64,000 nt of DNA from Treponema sp. GTDB taxonomy: Bacteria; Spirochaetota; Spirochaetia; Treponematales; Breznakiellaceae. Shown here one piece after another: positions 48,268-59,284 of this stretch. Where the stretch lies: contig JAIROG010000037.1 of NCBI GenBank assembly GCA_031257675.1, positions 1 through 64,000 on the forward strand, written 5' to 3'. The translations under genes and the position numbers were made by a program. Below the pieces are notes generated by a model, which worked only from the letters and a program-made list of their open reading frames with translations, searched no databases and had not been told where the DNA came from. How positions within the stretch are numbered: the stretch's first letter is position 1; every line of letters starts with the position of its first letter.

Positions 48268-50838
48268 CTATTCCTCCTGCTTTATTACCGCATAATCATA
48301 CGAGGCTACGCTTTTGCCCTCATAGTTGTAACTCGTTTTGCTTGTGTTCACCAGAACCTTGACGCCATTTTCGTATACAGTCAACGTTACATTCGGCGCG
48401 AGCGCTTCATGGTTATCAATCTTTTGATTGAACAAACCGTCAAAATCACGCGCAAACCGCTGGTAGATGGCATCCGCGTCGCCCACCCATTTGTCATACT
48501 CATTGGCGTAAAATTGTCTGAATTTTGTTTCCTGAAGGATGGCACTGTCCTCGGTCATAAAACTGAAGTACAAACCAGCGCCGCCCTCAATGGATTTCAG
48601 CACATTAAGCCGGTAATCCTCGGCGAGATTGATCGCCCGTCCCGCAAAAGGCACGATCCCATGCAGAACGATTTGGTAGAAAGGCACCGATATGTCGGTG
48701 ATGCCAAACGCCTGATCCGCAAGAGGGATATCGGTGATGAAATCGGCGTAGGGCGCGGCGTACAGAAAGCCCGTATTCACAAGGAGTCCCCTCCCCTCTC
48801 GCTTTAATTCGGCGAGCGTTCCTTTTTGCATGTTCATGGACGCCTCGCGGCTTACAAACCGCTTTTCATAGTAATCGCCGCCGAGTTTCGCGCCGATTGT
48901 TCTGAACGCGATGTTTGTTACGCCCAGTTTTTTGACCTTTTCATCAAAACCCTTGATGAGTTCTTTCATATAAAAAGGCGTCGCCATATAATTGATCTTG
49001 CCCCAGTTTTTCCGCTCGCCGAACCAGACAAAGCTGTAAGGATAGCTCTCTATCCGCTTGCGGGTAACGTACCGCGCCGCGTCCGTATACAGACTGAACG
49101 TGTCGAAAAGTCCGTTGTCGCGCATGTGAAGGAAGTCGCCTTCAGCGTATAATTTAAAACCAAAGTCGCGCGCCGTGGAAACAAGTCTCCTGAATGTATT
49201 TTTGCGACCCAACTCGGAAATCAGGCGCACATCCGACGGCGCCGAATGATCGACGCTGCCATTAAACCAGCCGATCATCTTGACATTCACGTTTTTCCAG
49301 CCGAGAGCGGCGAAATCTTTCACCATTCCTTCCGCCTCTTCGTATGAAGTGAGCTTTAACGGCAGATCAAAAGGAACGCCGGCTCGATGCTGAGTCTTGT
49401 TCACCGCGCCGATGATCTCCACCGCGATAGGTACGCCGCCGTCAATATTGTCGTTCAGCCCCTTCTCTTTCGCAAGCAGGCGTTTTCTGAATTCTTTTGC
49501 CATTCCGGCATAGGTGTCTTCGGCGCAGACCATATACCGCTGAACGATCCGTTCTTCCGGGGGAAGCTGAGTCTGGTACATATACACGGCTTTGTCGGAT
49601 TTCGCCGAAATATCCAGACTCGCTCCATGTATGACGGCGTACTGCGCGTATACGTTGTTGTAGGAGCTGTTTCTGCCGGAAACATCCGCCCTGACGCTCG
49701 CGTAGGAGGCGCCCTCTTCGATCACGCACAGAAGCGCGGCGCCGTTTTTCTGGACGCCAAACGCCGGAAACGGACCCTTGTTGTCGTGGATGATCGCCTC
49801 GCGGAACATGCCCGCGTCCCAGCCATACACGTAGTTGTTGTACGCAAGCTGCCCCTGTTTGCCGTTGTTGAAATTGATAAGCGCGCCGCTTCCATCCGGC
49901 ACAAACAGATACCCCTCATCCTGAACGCCGCCCGCGCCAAAATACGGCAGAAGGCTCAACTGGGTTATGGGGAACGAAGGTCTGAACGTCAATTTATCAA
50001 ACGGGACGCTCACCACAAGGGCATTGCCGTCTAATTCGTAGCGGATGGTTACGTTAAACATTGGTTTTTCAGGCTCAGGCGGCGCATTGTACCGCGCCGC
50101 GTCTTCCTCGTAATCTTCCATAGTATACCCAACCGAGGCGAGCAAGTCGTCGATTTGCGCCTTCATAAAATCCTGCGTGCTGTCCCTCAGCACGTACACT
50201 CTTTCTTGCTCTAAATCCGGGTACGCCGCAAGAAGCGCGTCTTTGTTGTCGTTGGCGCGAAGCTTGTTGATGTCGTACAGACGGTAGCTTCCTTCAACCT
50301 TGTCATAATCCGATTTCTCCATTTTCTCAAGGAAGTCAACGAAGCGCTCTTCCCGAATCGCTTTCGGAATGTAGAAAACACGCGCCACATTGCCGGTCGT
50401 ATAGTTCACCTCAAGCCCGCCGTCAACTAGAGCGTATTCGAACATGCCTTTTTCAACGCTGTATCTGGAATTCGGCAGCGTCACTCCCACGCCCGCATCA
50501 TCCTGGTAAACCAACGCAAACTGCGATTGCAATATCTGTTTTGTCAAACCGTCGGCGAGCGGATCGTCCGCCGCATCTTCCGGAGTGGAGCGCCACACCG
50601 CGCCGGTGGACTTGTCTGTCAGTGTGAAGCCAGCGGTCTTGGGGAAAAAACGCAGTTCAAGCTGATTGTTTTGAAGCGTCACTTCCTGTTCGTTGCCGTC
50701 CCATTCGTACCACTGAGTCCTTTTATCCTCTGTTTTCACCTTGTTGCAGGAGATTAAAATGAAAACCGCTCCCACTATGACAGGCGCCAGCAAAACCCGT
50801 AAAACCGGCGGCAAGACCGGCGTAAATTTCTTTTTCAT
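48268..50838 (-). CDS. DUF5696-like lipoprotein
   Basis: 856 aa; GYLFVPDGSGALINFNNGK, lipobox-like start; position in ABC sugar operon. Confidence 0.65.
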   Translation of the reverse strand: MKKKFTPVLPPVLRVLLAPVIVGAVFILISCNKVKTEDKRTQWYEWDGNEQEVTLQNNQLELRFFPKTAGFTLTDKSTGAVWRSTPEDAADDPLADGLTKQILQSQFALVYQDDAGVGVTLPNSRYSVEKGMFEYALVDGGLEVNYTTGNVARVFYIPKAIREERFVDFLEKMEKSDYDKVEGSYRLYDINKLRANDNKDALLAAYPDLEQERVYVLRDSTQDFMKAQIDDLLASVGYTMEDYEEDAARYNAPPEPEKPMFNVTIRYELDGNALVVSVPFDKLTFRPSFPITQLSLLPYFGAGGVQDEGYLFVPDGSGALINFNNGKQGQLAYNNYVYGWDAGMFREAIIHDNKGPFPAFGVQKNGAALLCVIEEGASYASVRADVSGRNSSYNNVYAQYAVIHGASLDISAKSDKAVYMYQTQLPPEERIVQRYMVCAEDTYAGMAKEFRKRLLAKEKGLNDNIDGGVPIAVEIIGAVNKTQHRAGVPFDLPLKLTSYEEAEGMVKDFAALGWKNVNVKMIGWFNGSVDHSAPSDVRLISELGRKNTFRRLVSTARDFGFKLYAEGDFLHMRDNGLFDTFSLYTDAARYVTRKRIESYPYSFVWFGERKNWGKINYMATPFYMKELIKGFDEKVKKLGVTNIAFRTIGAKLGGDYYEKRFVSREASMNMQKGTLAELKREGRGLLVNTGFLYAAPYADFITDIPLADQAFGITDISVPFYQIVLHGIVPFAGRAINLAEDYRLNVLKSIEGGAGLYFSFMTEDSAILQETKFRQFYANEYDKWVGDADAIYQRFARDFDGLFNQKIDNHEALAPNVTLTVYENGVKVLVNTSKTSYNYEGKSVASYDYAVIKQEE

Positions 50839-50847
50839 GTCCTTCTC

Positions 50848-51516
50848 CTAAGTCAGCCTGAAAGCAATTTCTTTGTACAGCGATATGAAATAGGCTATCG
50901 CATCACTGATAAGACTAAAAAACATAAGAAAGATAAACACCATAACGCCCATCGCCACTATAGAAAGCAGGCTGGAAACGATCGCTTTCGTGGCGCTGTA
51001 ACTATGAACCATCATCATCGCCACCAACACCAGCAGAACCGACCACACAAGCGAAAAGTTGGTTAAGATATAATAGACGGAGCCTTCCTGCTCCGTAATA
51101 AACTGGCTTAATACTATCATAGCCGCATTGATGATAATATACGGGGTGAATGCGTACGCGGTGGCCATATAGATTTCAAGCAGGCGCCCCTTGCCGTCCA
51201 TCAAGGTCGTAAGGCTCCAATTTGCGACCGTCCACAAGAAAAGCGGCAGAAGGATGCGGAGCGCCACGGTGATGATGTTAAAATATTCCATATTTATAGA
51301 AACAAACTGAAAATTGGTTAAGGTGAGACGCAACACTTCAACCACCACTATCGCCGCAGTGATAACATTCGCGGCCGCAAGAGAACCCCGTTTTTCATGC
51401 GTCAAATCCCAAAACCCGTCAAATGGATGCGTTATAACATACAGCGCGTATCTGAGTGTTGTTCCCAAACGCGCCCACTTTGGCTTGTCCATTATGGGTT
51501 GAATCCCTTCATTCAT
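50848..51516 (-). CDS. Yip1-family membrane protein
   Basis: 222 aa, about 5 TM; HPFDGFWDLTHEKRGS start. Confidence 0.7.
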   Translation of the reverse strand: MNEGIQPIMDKPKWARLGTTLRYALYVITHPFDGFWDLTHEKRGSLAAANVITAAIVVVEVLRLTLTNFQFVSINMEYFNIITVALRILLPLFLWTVANWSLTTLMDGKGRLLEIYMATAYAFTPYIIINAAMIVLSQFITEQEGSVYYILTNFSLVWSVLLVLVAMMMVHSYSATKAIVSSLLSIVAMGVMVFIFLMFFSLISDAIAYFISLYKEIAFRLT

Positions 51517-53066
51517 TCTTCCATGACCTCCTTGCGGAATTTCAGTATACCTTTAACCAATTTAGGAACAATAATGACAATGGCAAGGACAAGCAGGATT
51601 TTCCACAAATTTTCTTCCATCCATTGCTTGCGGTAGAATTGAAACGCCTTGCCATAGCCCTTATCATCCCGCTTCAACTTGTAGTATTCCATCGCCTTCA
51701 CGTAGTCGCCCTGCCGGAGCGCGGCGCGCCCGATGCCAATATAGGCAAGATCATAGTTGCCATTCATTTTCAGCACCTGATCCCATTTCCCCGCGGACGA
51801 TTCGTACCGCCCCGCTTTATATTCATCCAACGCCTCATTAATAAGCAGGCCGTACGTAGTCAAGTCAAACCGGGTGAGCGTCGCGGCGCGTGAATCAAGA
51901 GCGAAAAGAGAATAGCCCATTTTGTCAATGGCGGCCGGAAGCAAAAAATAGCCTTTGTAATTGCCGAGCCCGCCGAACGCATACAGCAGATTTCCCTGAA
52001 AGTCGTACATGAAAATGCGTCCCCGGGTGCGGTCAAAGCAGGCGTAACTGTCGTTGTCCAGCGCCGCCGCGTCAATAAACTTGGACGACCCGCTGACGCC
52101 GCCCGCGTTGCCAAACGAAAGATCGCCCACCGGGTCTTCGTACCCGTTCCGTATCAAAATGTCCTGCCCCATTGCGTTAAGCCTGCGTATTGACGCTATG
52201 TACCAACTGCTGCTATTCGTCACGTAGATGAATCCGTCGTTGTCAAGGCAGAGGTTGTTGTATTCCGTGGGGATGAACAGATCCATCCGCTCCCGCTGCG
52301 CCTGCGTGGAAATCAACTTCCATATATAGTCAACAGGGTTGACCCACACCTTGTTCGCTCCCATGAACCCCACAAAAACGCCGTTCTTGTCAAATTCCAT
52401 AAGCCCTTTGTTGATGTTCCTCGCCTGGAGGAATATGCGCCCCGCATGATCAACGACTAATTTCAGCGGCAGGAATTCCGCATTCACGTCAAAACTTTCA
52501 TCAACCGGTTTTATTATTGAAGCGACGTAGTTCGCGTCCTTGTCAAGCCGGACGACCCTGTGGTTGTTCGTATCGCAGATAAAAATCTCGCCTTCACTGG
52601 TTTCAAACAGATCGGAAGGGAAATTAAACGCGCTTTCCTCTTCGCCAATCCAGAATGAGCTGATGATCCGTGTAAGATCATAGGAGCCGTCCGGTTTCGC
52701 CTCAAGCTGCACTATCCGGTTGTTGCCGGAATCGCAGATGTAGATGCGGTTGTCCTTGATGAACAAACCCTGCGGATCGCGGAAATTCCCGACGCCAAAA
52801 TCATCCCCCACAAGGTAGGCGCTCACATGGTACGGATCAGGCGAAGCGACCTGTTCGTTCCAATAATCGTAGTTATACGAATAGTTCGTCGCCACGTCCG
52901 CAAAGAGGGGCGATGCGAGAGGGAGAAAAAGCGGGATAAAAACGGCCGCGATTATGATTTTTGCGGATCCGCATAAAAAGAACGGCTTTGGCTCAACCAA
53001 TGGCTTCGCTAACGGTTCATGCATTTTTGACGCATCCATCAATCTTGAAAATAATGGAACCTTCAT
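51513..53066 (-). CDS. Exported NHL-repeat/TPR protein
   Basis: Repeated NHL signatures (DPQGLFIKDNRIYICDSGNNRIVQLE; FPSDLFETSEGEIFICDTNNHRVVRLD), TPR-like segment, C-terminal TM. Confidence 0.85.
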   Translation of the reverse strand: MKVPLFSRLMDASKMHEPLAKPLVEPKPFFLCGSAKIIIAAVFIPLFLPLASPLFADVATNYSYNYDYWNEQVASPDPYHVSAYLVGDDFGVGNFRDPQGLFIKDNRIYICDSGNNRIVQLEAKPDGSYDLTRIISSFWIGEEESAFNFPSDLFETSEGEIFICDTNNHRVVRLDKDANYVASIIKPVDESFDVNAEFLPLKLVVDHAGRIFLQARNINKGLMEFDKNGVFVGFMGANKVWVNPVDYIWKLISTQAQRERMDLFIPTEYNNLCLDNDGFIYVTNSSSWYIASIRRLNAMGQDILIRNGYEDPVGDLSFGNAGGVSGSSKFIDAAALDNDSYACFDRTRGRIFMYDFQGNLLYAFGGLGNYKGYFLLPAAIDKMGYSLFALDSRAATLTRFDLTTYGLLINEALDEYKAGRYESSAGKWDQVLKMNGNYDLAYIGIGRAALRQGDYVKAMEYYKLKRDDKGYGKAFQFYRKQWMEENLWKILLVLAIVIIVPKLVKGILKFRKEVMEE

Positions 53067-53080
53067 GCCGGTACCCCTCC

Positions 53081-53965
53081 TTATTCTTTAATGCCGGAAT
53101 TCGCCATTGTTTGAATGACATTGCTCTGGCACAAGACGAACATGACTAGAGGAACTATCATAACAAACAAAGTTACCGCGGCGCCGACGCCAGCTCTCGC
53201 CACGCCTGCGGTGATAATCTGCCCCAGCGCGTATGGCAGGGTCTTCAACTGCTCCGAATAGATGAAGTTTGAAGCGCGGGCGTTCCAAAGGTTCTGAACG
53301 GAAAATATCATAACCGTCAGCCACGCCGGTTTAATCATCGGCATGATGACTTGCGCGAATATCCGCGCCTCGCCCGCGCCGTCGACTTTCGCCGCCTCAA
53401 TGAGCGTGTTCGGTATGGTGTCAATAAACTGTTTGAGCAGGAAGAAGCCCATAGGCATGGCGAAAGCGGGAATGATTACCGCAAGGTAGGTGTCCACCCA
53501 ACCGAGCTTCGTCATAATCAAGTAGTTTGGAATCGCCGTTACGTACCCGGAAAACATGAGCGTAGTAATGACAATGGAGAAAAAGAATTTGCCCCCCGGA
53601 AACACATATTTTGAGACAACAAACGCGCCCATTGAAGCGAGAATGACAAGTCCAAGCGTCCCGCCGAAGGTGATAAACACGGTGTTGAAGATGTACCGGG
53701 AGAACGTCACCCAAGATTTGCTCATTATGATGAACAGATCCTGGAAGTTGTTCATGGTGGGCTGCTGGACAAAAAGCTTGGGCGGAAAGAGAAATATCTC
53801 GTTCAACGGCTTGAAGGCGTTGTTGATCGCGTACAGGAGCGGATATGCAAAAAACATCCCGAAAATCACGAGGATGACGCCGATAAAGATATCGCCTCCC
53901 AGTGACCGGTTCGGCCTTCTGCTATGCATTCTCTTCATTAATTTTCTCTTAGAGGACTTTTTCAC
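53081..53965 (-). CDS. Carbohydrate ABC transporter permease (MalG-like)
   Basis: LIEAAKVDGAGEARIFAQVIMPMIKPAWLT EAA-loop. Confidence 0.92.
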   Translation of the reverse strand: MKKSSKRKLMKRMHSRRPNRSLGGDIFIGVILVIFGMFFAYPLLYAINNAFKPLNEIFLFPPKLFVQQPTMNNFQDLFIIMSKSWVTFSRYIFNTVFITFGGTLGLVILASMGAFVVSKYVFPGGKFFFSIVITTLMFSGYVTAIPNYLIMTKLGWVDTYLAVIIPAFAMPMGFFLLKQFIDTIPNTLIEAAKVDGAGEARIFAQVIMPMIKPAWLTVMIFSVQNLWNARASNFIYSEQLKTLPYALGQIITAGVARAGVGAAVTLFVMIVPLVMFVLCQSNVIQTMANSGIKE

Positions 53966-53978
53966 TGTTTTCCCTCCC

Positions 53979-54911
53979 TCATGTTCCGACCCGGCTCAAC
54001 ATTTTCTGAACCGCTTTATTGCACAAAATCATGGCGAGAAACAGCAACGTCGCAATGGCGGAAGCGTAGCCCATTTCAAACCGGATTGAACCATAGTCGA
54101 CAAGGTGGTTCACCACCGTATGCACCGCATAGTCGGTGCTTGGGAAACCACACAACGCGGTCGTTACATCCGCGACGCCGAAAGATTGGGTGATCGCCAT
54201 GACCGCGCCGAACAGCAACATGCCTTTCATGTTCGGCAACGTGATGTACCACAGTTCCTGCCAGCGATTCGTTATGCCGTCCATGATGCCCGCCTCATAC
54301 TGGCTTTCGTCAATGGTGGAAAGCCCCGCGATAAACGCAAGGAAGCCCGTACCCAAGCTCATCCACAAGACGACGACGATCATAACCGGCATCATGTAGT
54401 TTGGATCCGTCAGCCACAACACCGGCTGATCGATTATGCCGAGCTGCATCAACAGACCGTTTATGTAGCCGTAGGCGTCGCCGGAAAAAATGATCGCCCA
54501 GATTATGTACACAGACCCTGAGATGGAAGGCGCATAGAAGACCAGCGTTACAAAAGCGCGAATATAGCGCGGCAACTCATAGATGAACCACGCGAACAGG
54601 AAGGACGCGAGGTAGCCGATTGGACCGGTAATCGCGGCAAGTATAAACGTGTTTTTCACCGCAGTCAAAAATACGTCGTCGCCCAAAAGCAGGTTGATGT
54701 AGTTGCGCAGTCCAATAAATTGGGGCGCTTCAAGGATGTTGTAATACGTAAAGCTGTAAAAAATCGAAACAATCAGCGGCGCCACAACGAAAAGCGCGAA
54801 TACAACCGCATACGGCAATAAAAAAAGATAACACGTCCTGGACCTCTTGATTTGTTGCAGAAGTTCGTGGAACCGGTTCTTTCTCTTTGCCACATAAGAT
54901 TTAAAACTCAT
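53979..54911 (-). CDS. Sugar ABC transporter permease (MalF-like)
   Basis: YEAGIMDGITNRWQELWYITLPNMKGMLLFG EAA-like loop, 6 TM. Confidence 0.92.
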   Translation of the reverse strand: MSFKSYVAKRKNRFHELLQQIKRSRTCYLFLLPYAVVFALFVVAPLIVSIFYSFTYYNILEAPQFIGLRNYINLLLGDDVFLTAVKNTFILAAITGPIGYLASFLFAWFIYELPRYIRAFVTLVFYAPSISGSVYIIWAIIFSGDAYGYINGLLMQLGIIDQPVLWLTDPNYMMPVMIVVVLWMSLGTGFLAFIAGLSTIDESQYEAGIMDGITNRWQELWYITLPNMKGMLLFGAVMAITQSFGVADVTTALCGFPSTDYAVHTVVNHLVDYGSIRFEMGYASAIATLLFLAMILCNKAVQKMLSRVGT

Positions 54912-54933
54912 TTATCATCTCTCCTTGACGGCT

Positions 54934-57822
54934 CTACTCAAGCCCGAATTCCTTTCGTTTTTTTATCAACTCATCGTTTATGGTGCGGCTGTAATCAAGC
55001 AGAGTTTCACGGGTGTCCTCGCCTTCGTTCAGCACGCGGCGCACCGCGTTTACTATATGGCGGTTGACGTAATAACCGCCCGGCACTTCCGGGGTGCCGA
55101 CCGTCCACGAGCGCTGCTCGCTTAGAACCGCCATTTCGCGGGAACCCCATGAAAGCCGCTCGAAGGCTTTGACATTTCCGGTCGGATAACGCGCCGCCGC
55201 GCCCATGACGCTCTCAAGCTCGCGTCCAAACCGCACCTGCGTATCCGCGCTCACCCACCACTTCAAAAACTCCCACGCGCTTTCTGGATTCTTCGCGTTG
55301 GAGAAGATCATTGAGGCGATCGAACCGGTAGGCGCGGAACGGTCAATCTCGCCGTTGGGTTGCCTCCTGCCGGGCATAAGCCCGAAATTCCACAAGCCCC
55401 GGATTTCCGGCGCAAACACTTCCAGCGTGTTGAATGTCGTGTAATCCGCAAAGCCAAGCGGCATTTCCCCGGTGCGGAAGCGGTTCACAAAGTCGTAGAC
55501 CGCCGGCGCTTTGTAATGGGTGAAGAACTTCGTGTATGCGTCAAAGGCGTCAACCGATATCTCGCTGTCAAGCAAGGTTCTTGAGCCGTCTTCATTGTAA
55601 AGCGTTCCATGCCGCTGGTAAAGCTGGGCGAGGAAGTTCGAGAAATCGCTTGTCGTCGCCACAGACGGAATGCCGACATTCATATTGCTTTTCTGAATGA
55701 CCGGCAGTATGTTTATCATGTCCTCCCATGTTTCGGGAGGGTCGACGCCGAGTTCCGCCATGATGTCCGTCCGGTAGAACATGACATTGAAGTACTGCGC
55801 CTCCGGCAAACCGTACGTGCCGCCGTTGTAGCGGAACGGCACGAATACGCTGTCATAGAACTCGGCTTTCATGCGGTCAAAGCCCTCGAACCGCGACAGA
55901 TCCATAGCCGCGCTGCGGATCGCGTAGTTCACCGGATCGGCTTGCGGTATCGAAAGCGCCGCGTCAGGCCCGGTTCCCGCGACTACTGCGGGCATAACCG
56001 CGTCCGGGGCGACAAGCTTGACATTTATCTTAATGCCCGTCAGGGGCGTGAACGTGTCGTCAATCATCGCTTTCAGAATAGTACTTTGGTCGCGTCCGCT
56101 TAACATCCACACGTCGACAACATCTTCGCCTCTGTGTACGTCGCCAAGGTTGTTATAGTCGACAAAAAACGACACGAAAAACGACCGCAATTCGTGCGCC
56201 GCAGTCACGAAAAAGTTTTCATGAACAACCGGCAGTTTCCCGTCTTTCGCGCTTACCACCAGATAATCTATGTCAAGTTGCGATTGGCCCAAGCTGTTTA
56301 AGCTGTCGCCCAGCCCGCTTATGTTGCCTTTGAAGTTTATGAGCATCTGCGGGATTTTATGCGGCTTTTTCACAAACAGTTCAAGCTGCCGCGCCAAAGT
56401 AAGCGCCGAAGCGGCCTGCGATCCGCGCTCGCCCGAATAGGCGGTCAAATCGTCAACCAGCTTGTATAAAATTTTGCTTTCCTTCGCCATCGCCGCGATG
56501 ACGTCTGGATACACGTAATCCACGCGGTAATCGCGGTAGGGATCAGGCTCCGGACCGGTCAAGACCAGAATTTTACGGTAAATCTCGTTCAGACGGAATA
56601 CGCTTTCTTCCATAACATTCAACATGCCGCCCAATTCCCCAAGCGTTATGTCAAACCGGATCGTATGCTTGCCTTTGGCGAGCGGGAAGTACAGATCGTT
56701 TCCGTCTTTGTCCTGGAATGTAACCAGCCTCCACTTGTTGTCATACTTGAACGGTACAGCCGCGACTTCCTGACAGGGGATTTCACCGTCAATCAACAGG
56801 GTGCGGTTTGACACGAAGCCGCGGTTGTAGTTCTGCCGCGCCTTAACGGAAATGCGGTACATGCCGTCTTCCGGCGCCTCAAATTCCCATTCTATCCACT
56901 GTCCCGAAACGCGCCAGCTTTGTCCGCCTATCATGTTCAGCTTGATTTTTGCGACGCTCGCCGGCTCCGTGGCGCCGGAAGACCGGTCGTACACCGCGTA
57001 AAGGGAGGGATCGGAGCGGTACAACGCGGTTTCACCCTGTATTTTTTCTATAAACGCTTGATTGGTGTTCTGAAACCTGCCGACATTGGCGTTTTTTATG
57101 TAGTCCGCATACGCCGGCGTGATCGCAACGCCCGTTACGCGTATCGCGCGGATCACCAAGGGCTCGTTTCTGCCTTCAAACCGGATGGTGTTGTCGCCCG
57201 CGTTAAAATAAAACTGATAGGGGGTGATAAAATAGCCAAGGTAATCTTTAAGGCGCGCCTTTTCCCAGCGCGGTTTTTCAACCTGCGACGGCCTGATCTC
57301 ATTGCCTTGGTTGTCAGTTTTTACGCCAGAGGGCGCGTCGCCCCACACTCTCTGGAACGCGAGTTGTTCAGCGCCCAAAAAGGGCGTTTCGCCGTTAATC
57401 AAGAGGCTCCGCTCAATAGAAATGCCGCGCGCCTCAACAGGAAAATATTCAAGATAGATGTTGTACAATCCGGCTTTTTCAACAAAAACATTGTATTCAA
57501 CGAATCCATGTTCCTCTGTTCTCAGCGCCCTGGACTCCCCATTGAAATCAACAAGCTCCGACACGCCGTCCGCCGCTGTATAGGAAAAAATATCAACCGG
57601 AATGTCCTTCGCGCCCACCACCGCCGCGCCCGCATAGCGATCCAGATATTTTGCGTAGGTATTTTGCCTGCCTGATTCGCCCGTTTTCAAATCAAAGCCC
57701 GTATATTTGGCGCTGTAGTTCACATCTCTGCTTCGGGTCGCAAGAAAAACCGTCAGCAATGAGGCAATAATGCCTATGGTAATCAGCGCCTCTTTATGCC
57801 TTCTCCACATCAAGACATCCAT
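54934..57822 (-). CDS. Large extracellular solute-binding protein with N-terminal carbohydrate-binding-like modules
   Basis: About 962 aa; C-terminal binding-protein fold (FYRTDIMAELGVDPPETWEDMI), N-terminal beta-sandwich-like repeats; SD aggagga before 57822. Confidence 0.85.
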   Translation of the reverse strand: MDVLMWRRHKEALITIGIIASLLTVFLATRSRDVNYSAKYTGFDLKTGESGRQNTYAKYLDRYAGAAVVGAKDIPVDIFSYTAADGVSELVDFNGESRALRTEEHGFVEYNVFVEKAGLYNIYLEYFPVEARGISIERSLLINGETPFLGAEQLAFQRVWGDAPSGVKTDNQGNEIRPSQVEKPRWEKARLKDYLGYFITPYQFYFNAGDNTIRFEGRNEPLVIRAIRVTGVAITPAYADYIKNANVGRFQNTNQAFIEKIQGETALYRSDPSLYAVYDRSSGATEPASVAKIKLNMIGGQSWRVSGQWIEWEFEAPEDGMYRISVKARQNYNRGFVSNRTLLIDGEIPCQEVAAVPFKYDNKWRLVTFQDKDGNDLYFPLAKGKHTIRFDITLGELGGMLNVMEESVFRLNEIYRKILVLTGPEPDPYRDYRVDYVYPDVIAAMAKESKILYKLVDDLTAYSGERGSQAASALTLARQLELFVKKPHKIPQMLINFKGNISGLGDSLNSLGQSQLDIDYLVVSAKDGKLPVVHENFFVTAAHELRSFFVSFFVDYNNLGDVHRGEDVVDVWMLSGRDQSTILKAMIDDTFTPLTGIKINVKLVAPDAVMPAVVAGTGPDAALSIPQADPVNYAIRSAAMDLSRFEGFDRMKAEFYDSVFVPFRYNGGTYGLPEAQYFNVMFYRTDIMAELGVDPPETWEDMINILPVIQKSNMNVGIPSVATTSDFSNFLAQLYQRHGTLYNEDGSRTLLDSEISVDAFDAYTKFFTHYKAPAVYDFVNRFRTGEMPLGFADYTTFNTLEVFAPEIRGLWNFGLMPGRRQPNGEIDRSAPTGSIASMIFSNAKNPESAWEFLKWWVSADTQVRFGRELESVMGAAARYPTGNVKAFERLSWGSREMAVLSEQRSWTVGTPEVPGGYYVNRHIVNAVRRVLNEGEDTRETLLDYSRTINDELIKKRKEFGLE

Positions 57823-58083
57823 CCTCCTCTTAATTAATAGGTTAACAGGTCTTGTCACAACACTTTCTCAAAATATGGTTTGCGTCTGAGAAATTCATGC
57901 TTTTCATCTTTATGAATATTGAATTGTATATTGCCATATAAACATCAGGCGAAAAATAGGGAAAAAGACCTAGCGCCAGAGAATATTCGATCTGAAACGC
58001 GCGGACGGAAAAATTAACCGGCGCCGACGTTCGCTTTACAAAAGCGATGAGATAAGGCGCGGTTTTCGAATAGAGGGTAAACC

Positions 58084-58340
58084 ATGCCAGAAATGACAGT
58101 GAAAGAGGCTGCGGAATGAGGGAAACCCTTGGTTTTAAAAAAGTCCGGGACGCCCTCATGGAAGATCGCAAGCAATTCGCGGAAAACGCCAAGCGACTGG
58201 CGGAAGCGAAGCGGACTGTGGACAGGGAGACCAACAACGCCGGCGGTCTGAAGCGATCCATGGAGGAATTGATCGAAACGCTTGCAGTCGCCCGCCTGTG
58301 AGAAAAGTTTCCCGTCTATGTCCGGGGGCGCCGCCGATCC
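58084..58340 (+). pseudogene. Fragment of a coiled-coil DUF3782-like gene
   Basis: MPEMTVKEAAE* then frameshifted ..DRKQFAENAKRLAEAKRTVDRETNNAGGLKRSMEELIETL. Confidence 0.4.
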
Positions 58341-58744
58341 CGGCGTAAAAGATTGCGCCTACGCATCCGGCTTTTTCGCGCGCGAGCTTGCCGGCGAGTC
58401 CGTCCGGCTTGTCCCCCGGCCGGAAGGCTTCGCGCCCCAAAAACGGCGGCGTGATCCGCTCCTGCGGCGCCGGGACGGACTTTCCCCGAACCTGAATTCA
58501 GGGAACCCACAGTTATCCGTTTGTTCGTCATGCGCCCTTCCTGAAGCGCGTGAAAAACACCCGCTGTTTTGGGAAGAGCCGGACGCTGTTATCCCCGCCG
58601 CTCCCATGTTATGTCCACGGATCCGCGTATATCATGTTTTCTTTGTGTGAACAGCCATGGCGCCGAACCGCGCCCCACCGCAGCATGCGTCCGTCTATAA
58701 AAAAACCGGATCGCCTTGTGGACGACGCCCGGATTTTTACTTGT

Positions 58745-59040
58745 TTATTTATGTCCTTTTACATAGGAATCCCAGTGAGTGTCCAACACCCCGCCAGCGC
58801 TCCATAAGTCCCGGAATCGGCGCCCGTTGAAGCAGTTGCGCGGCGTCTTCCATACGTTCCAGCCAATCACAACGGCGACCAGAACCGCCGCCGCTTCAGG
58901 TTTTTCGGCGCGGGAAAAGCGGGGGTATGTTTGTTCCTGTTCATTCAAGGTTTTCTGATCTCCCGCATCACAGCCGGCAAGAATCATGGCGAACAGCGCA
59001 ACTGCCGCCGCCAAAAGGCAAAAGGCTTCTTCATAAGTTT
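58745..59040 (-). pseudogene. Small lipoprotein remnant
   Basis: EAFCLLAAAVALFAMILAGCDAGDQ lipobox; the plausible ATG is in another frame. Confidence 0.35.
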
Positions 59041-59089
59041 CCTCTCTTTTGTAGGATCCCATGACTCGGCATGGCTCCCGTAAAATAGA

Positions 59090-59119
59090 GTTGTTCAATA
59101 ACTGAAGTTATTGAACAAC
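59090..59119. repeat. Perfect palindrome GTTGTTCAATAACT-GA-AGTTATTGAACAAC
   Basis: 14-bp perfect inverted arms with 2-nt loop. Confidence 0.95.
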
Positions 59120-59284
59120 TTCCGCTAAAAAACGGGCGGATTTGGCGTATTTTCGCAAAAAATACGCCGGATCCGCGAGACTTGTGAGACAACCAACCGG
59201 GTTGTTGAACAAGTCCAATATATGGATGCGGATAATCCGCATTCCGCAACGCGCCTTGGGCGCCGCGCCGGCTGGCGCCGATTG

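Noticed and set aside
56920-57675. 251-aa + ORF opposite the large binding protein
   Set aside because: Antisense shadow; no recognisable domain and poor initiation context.
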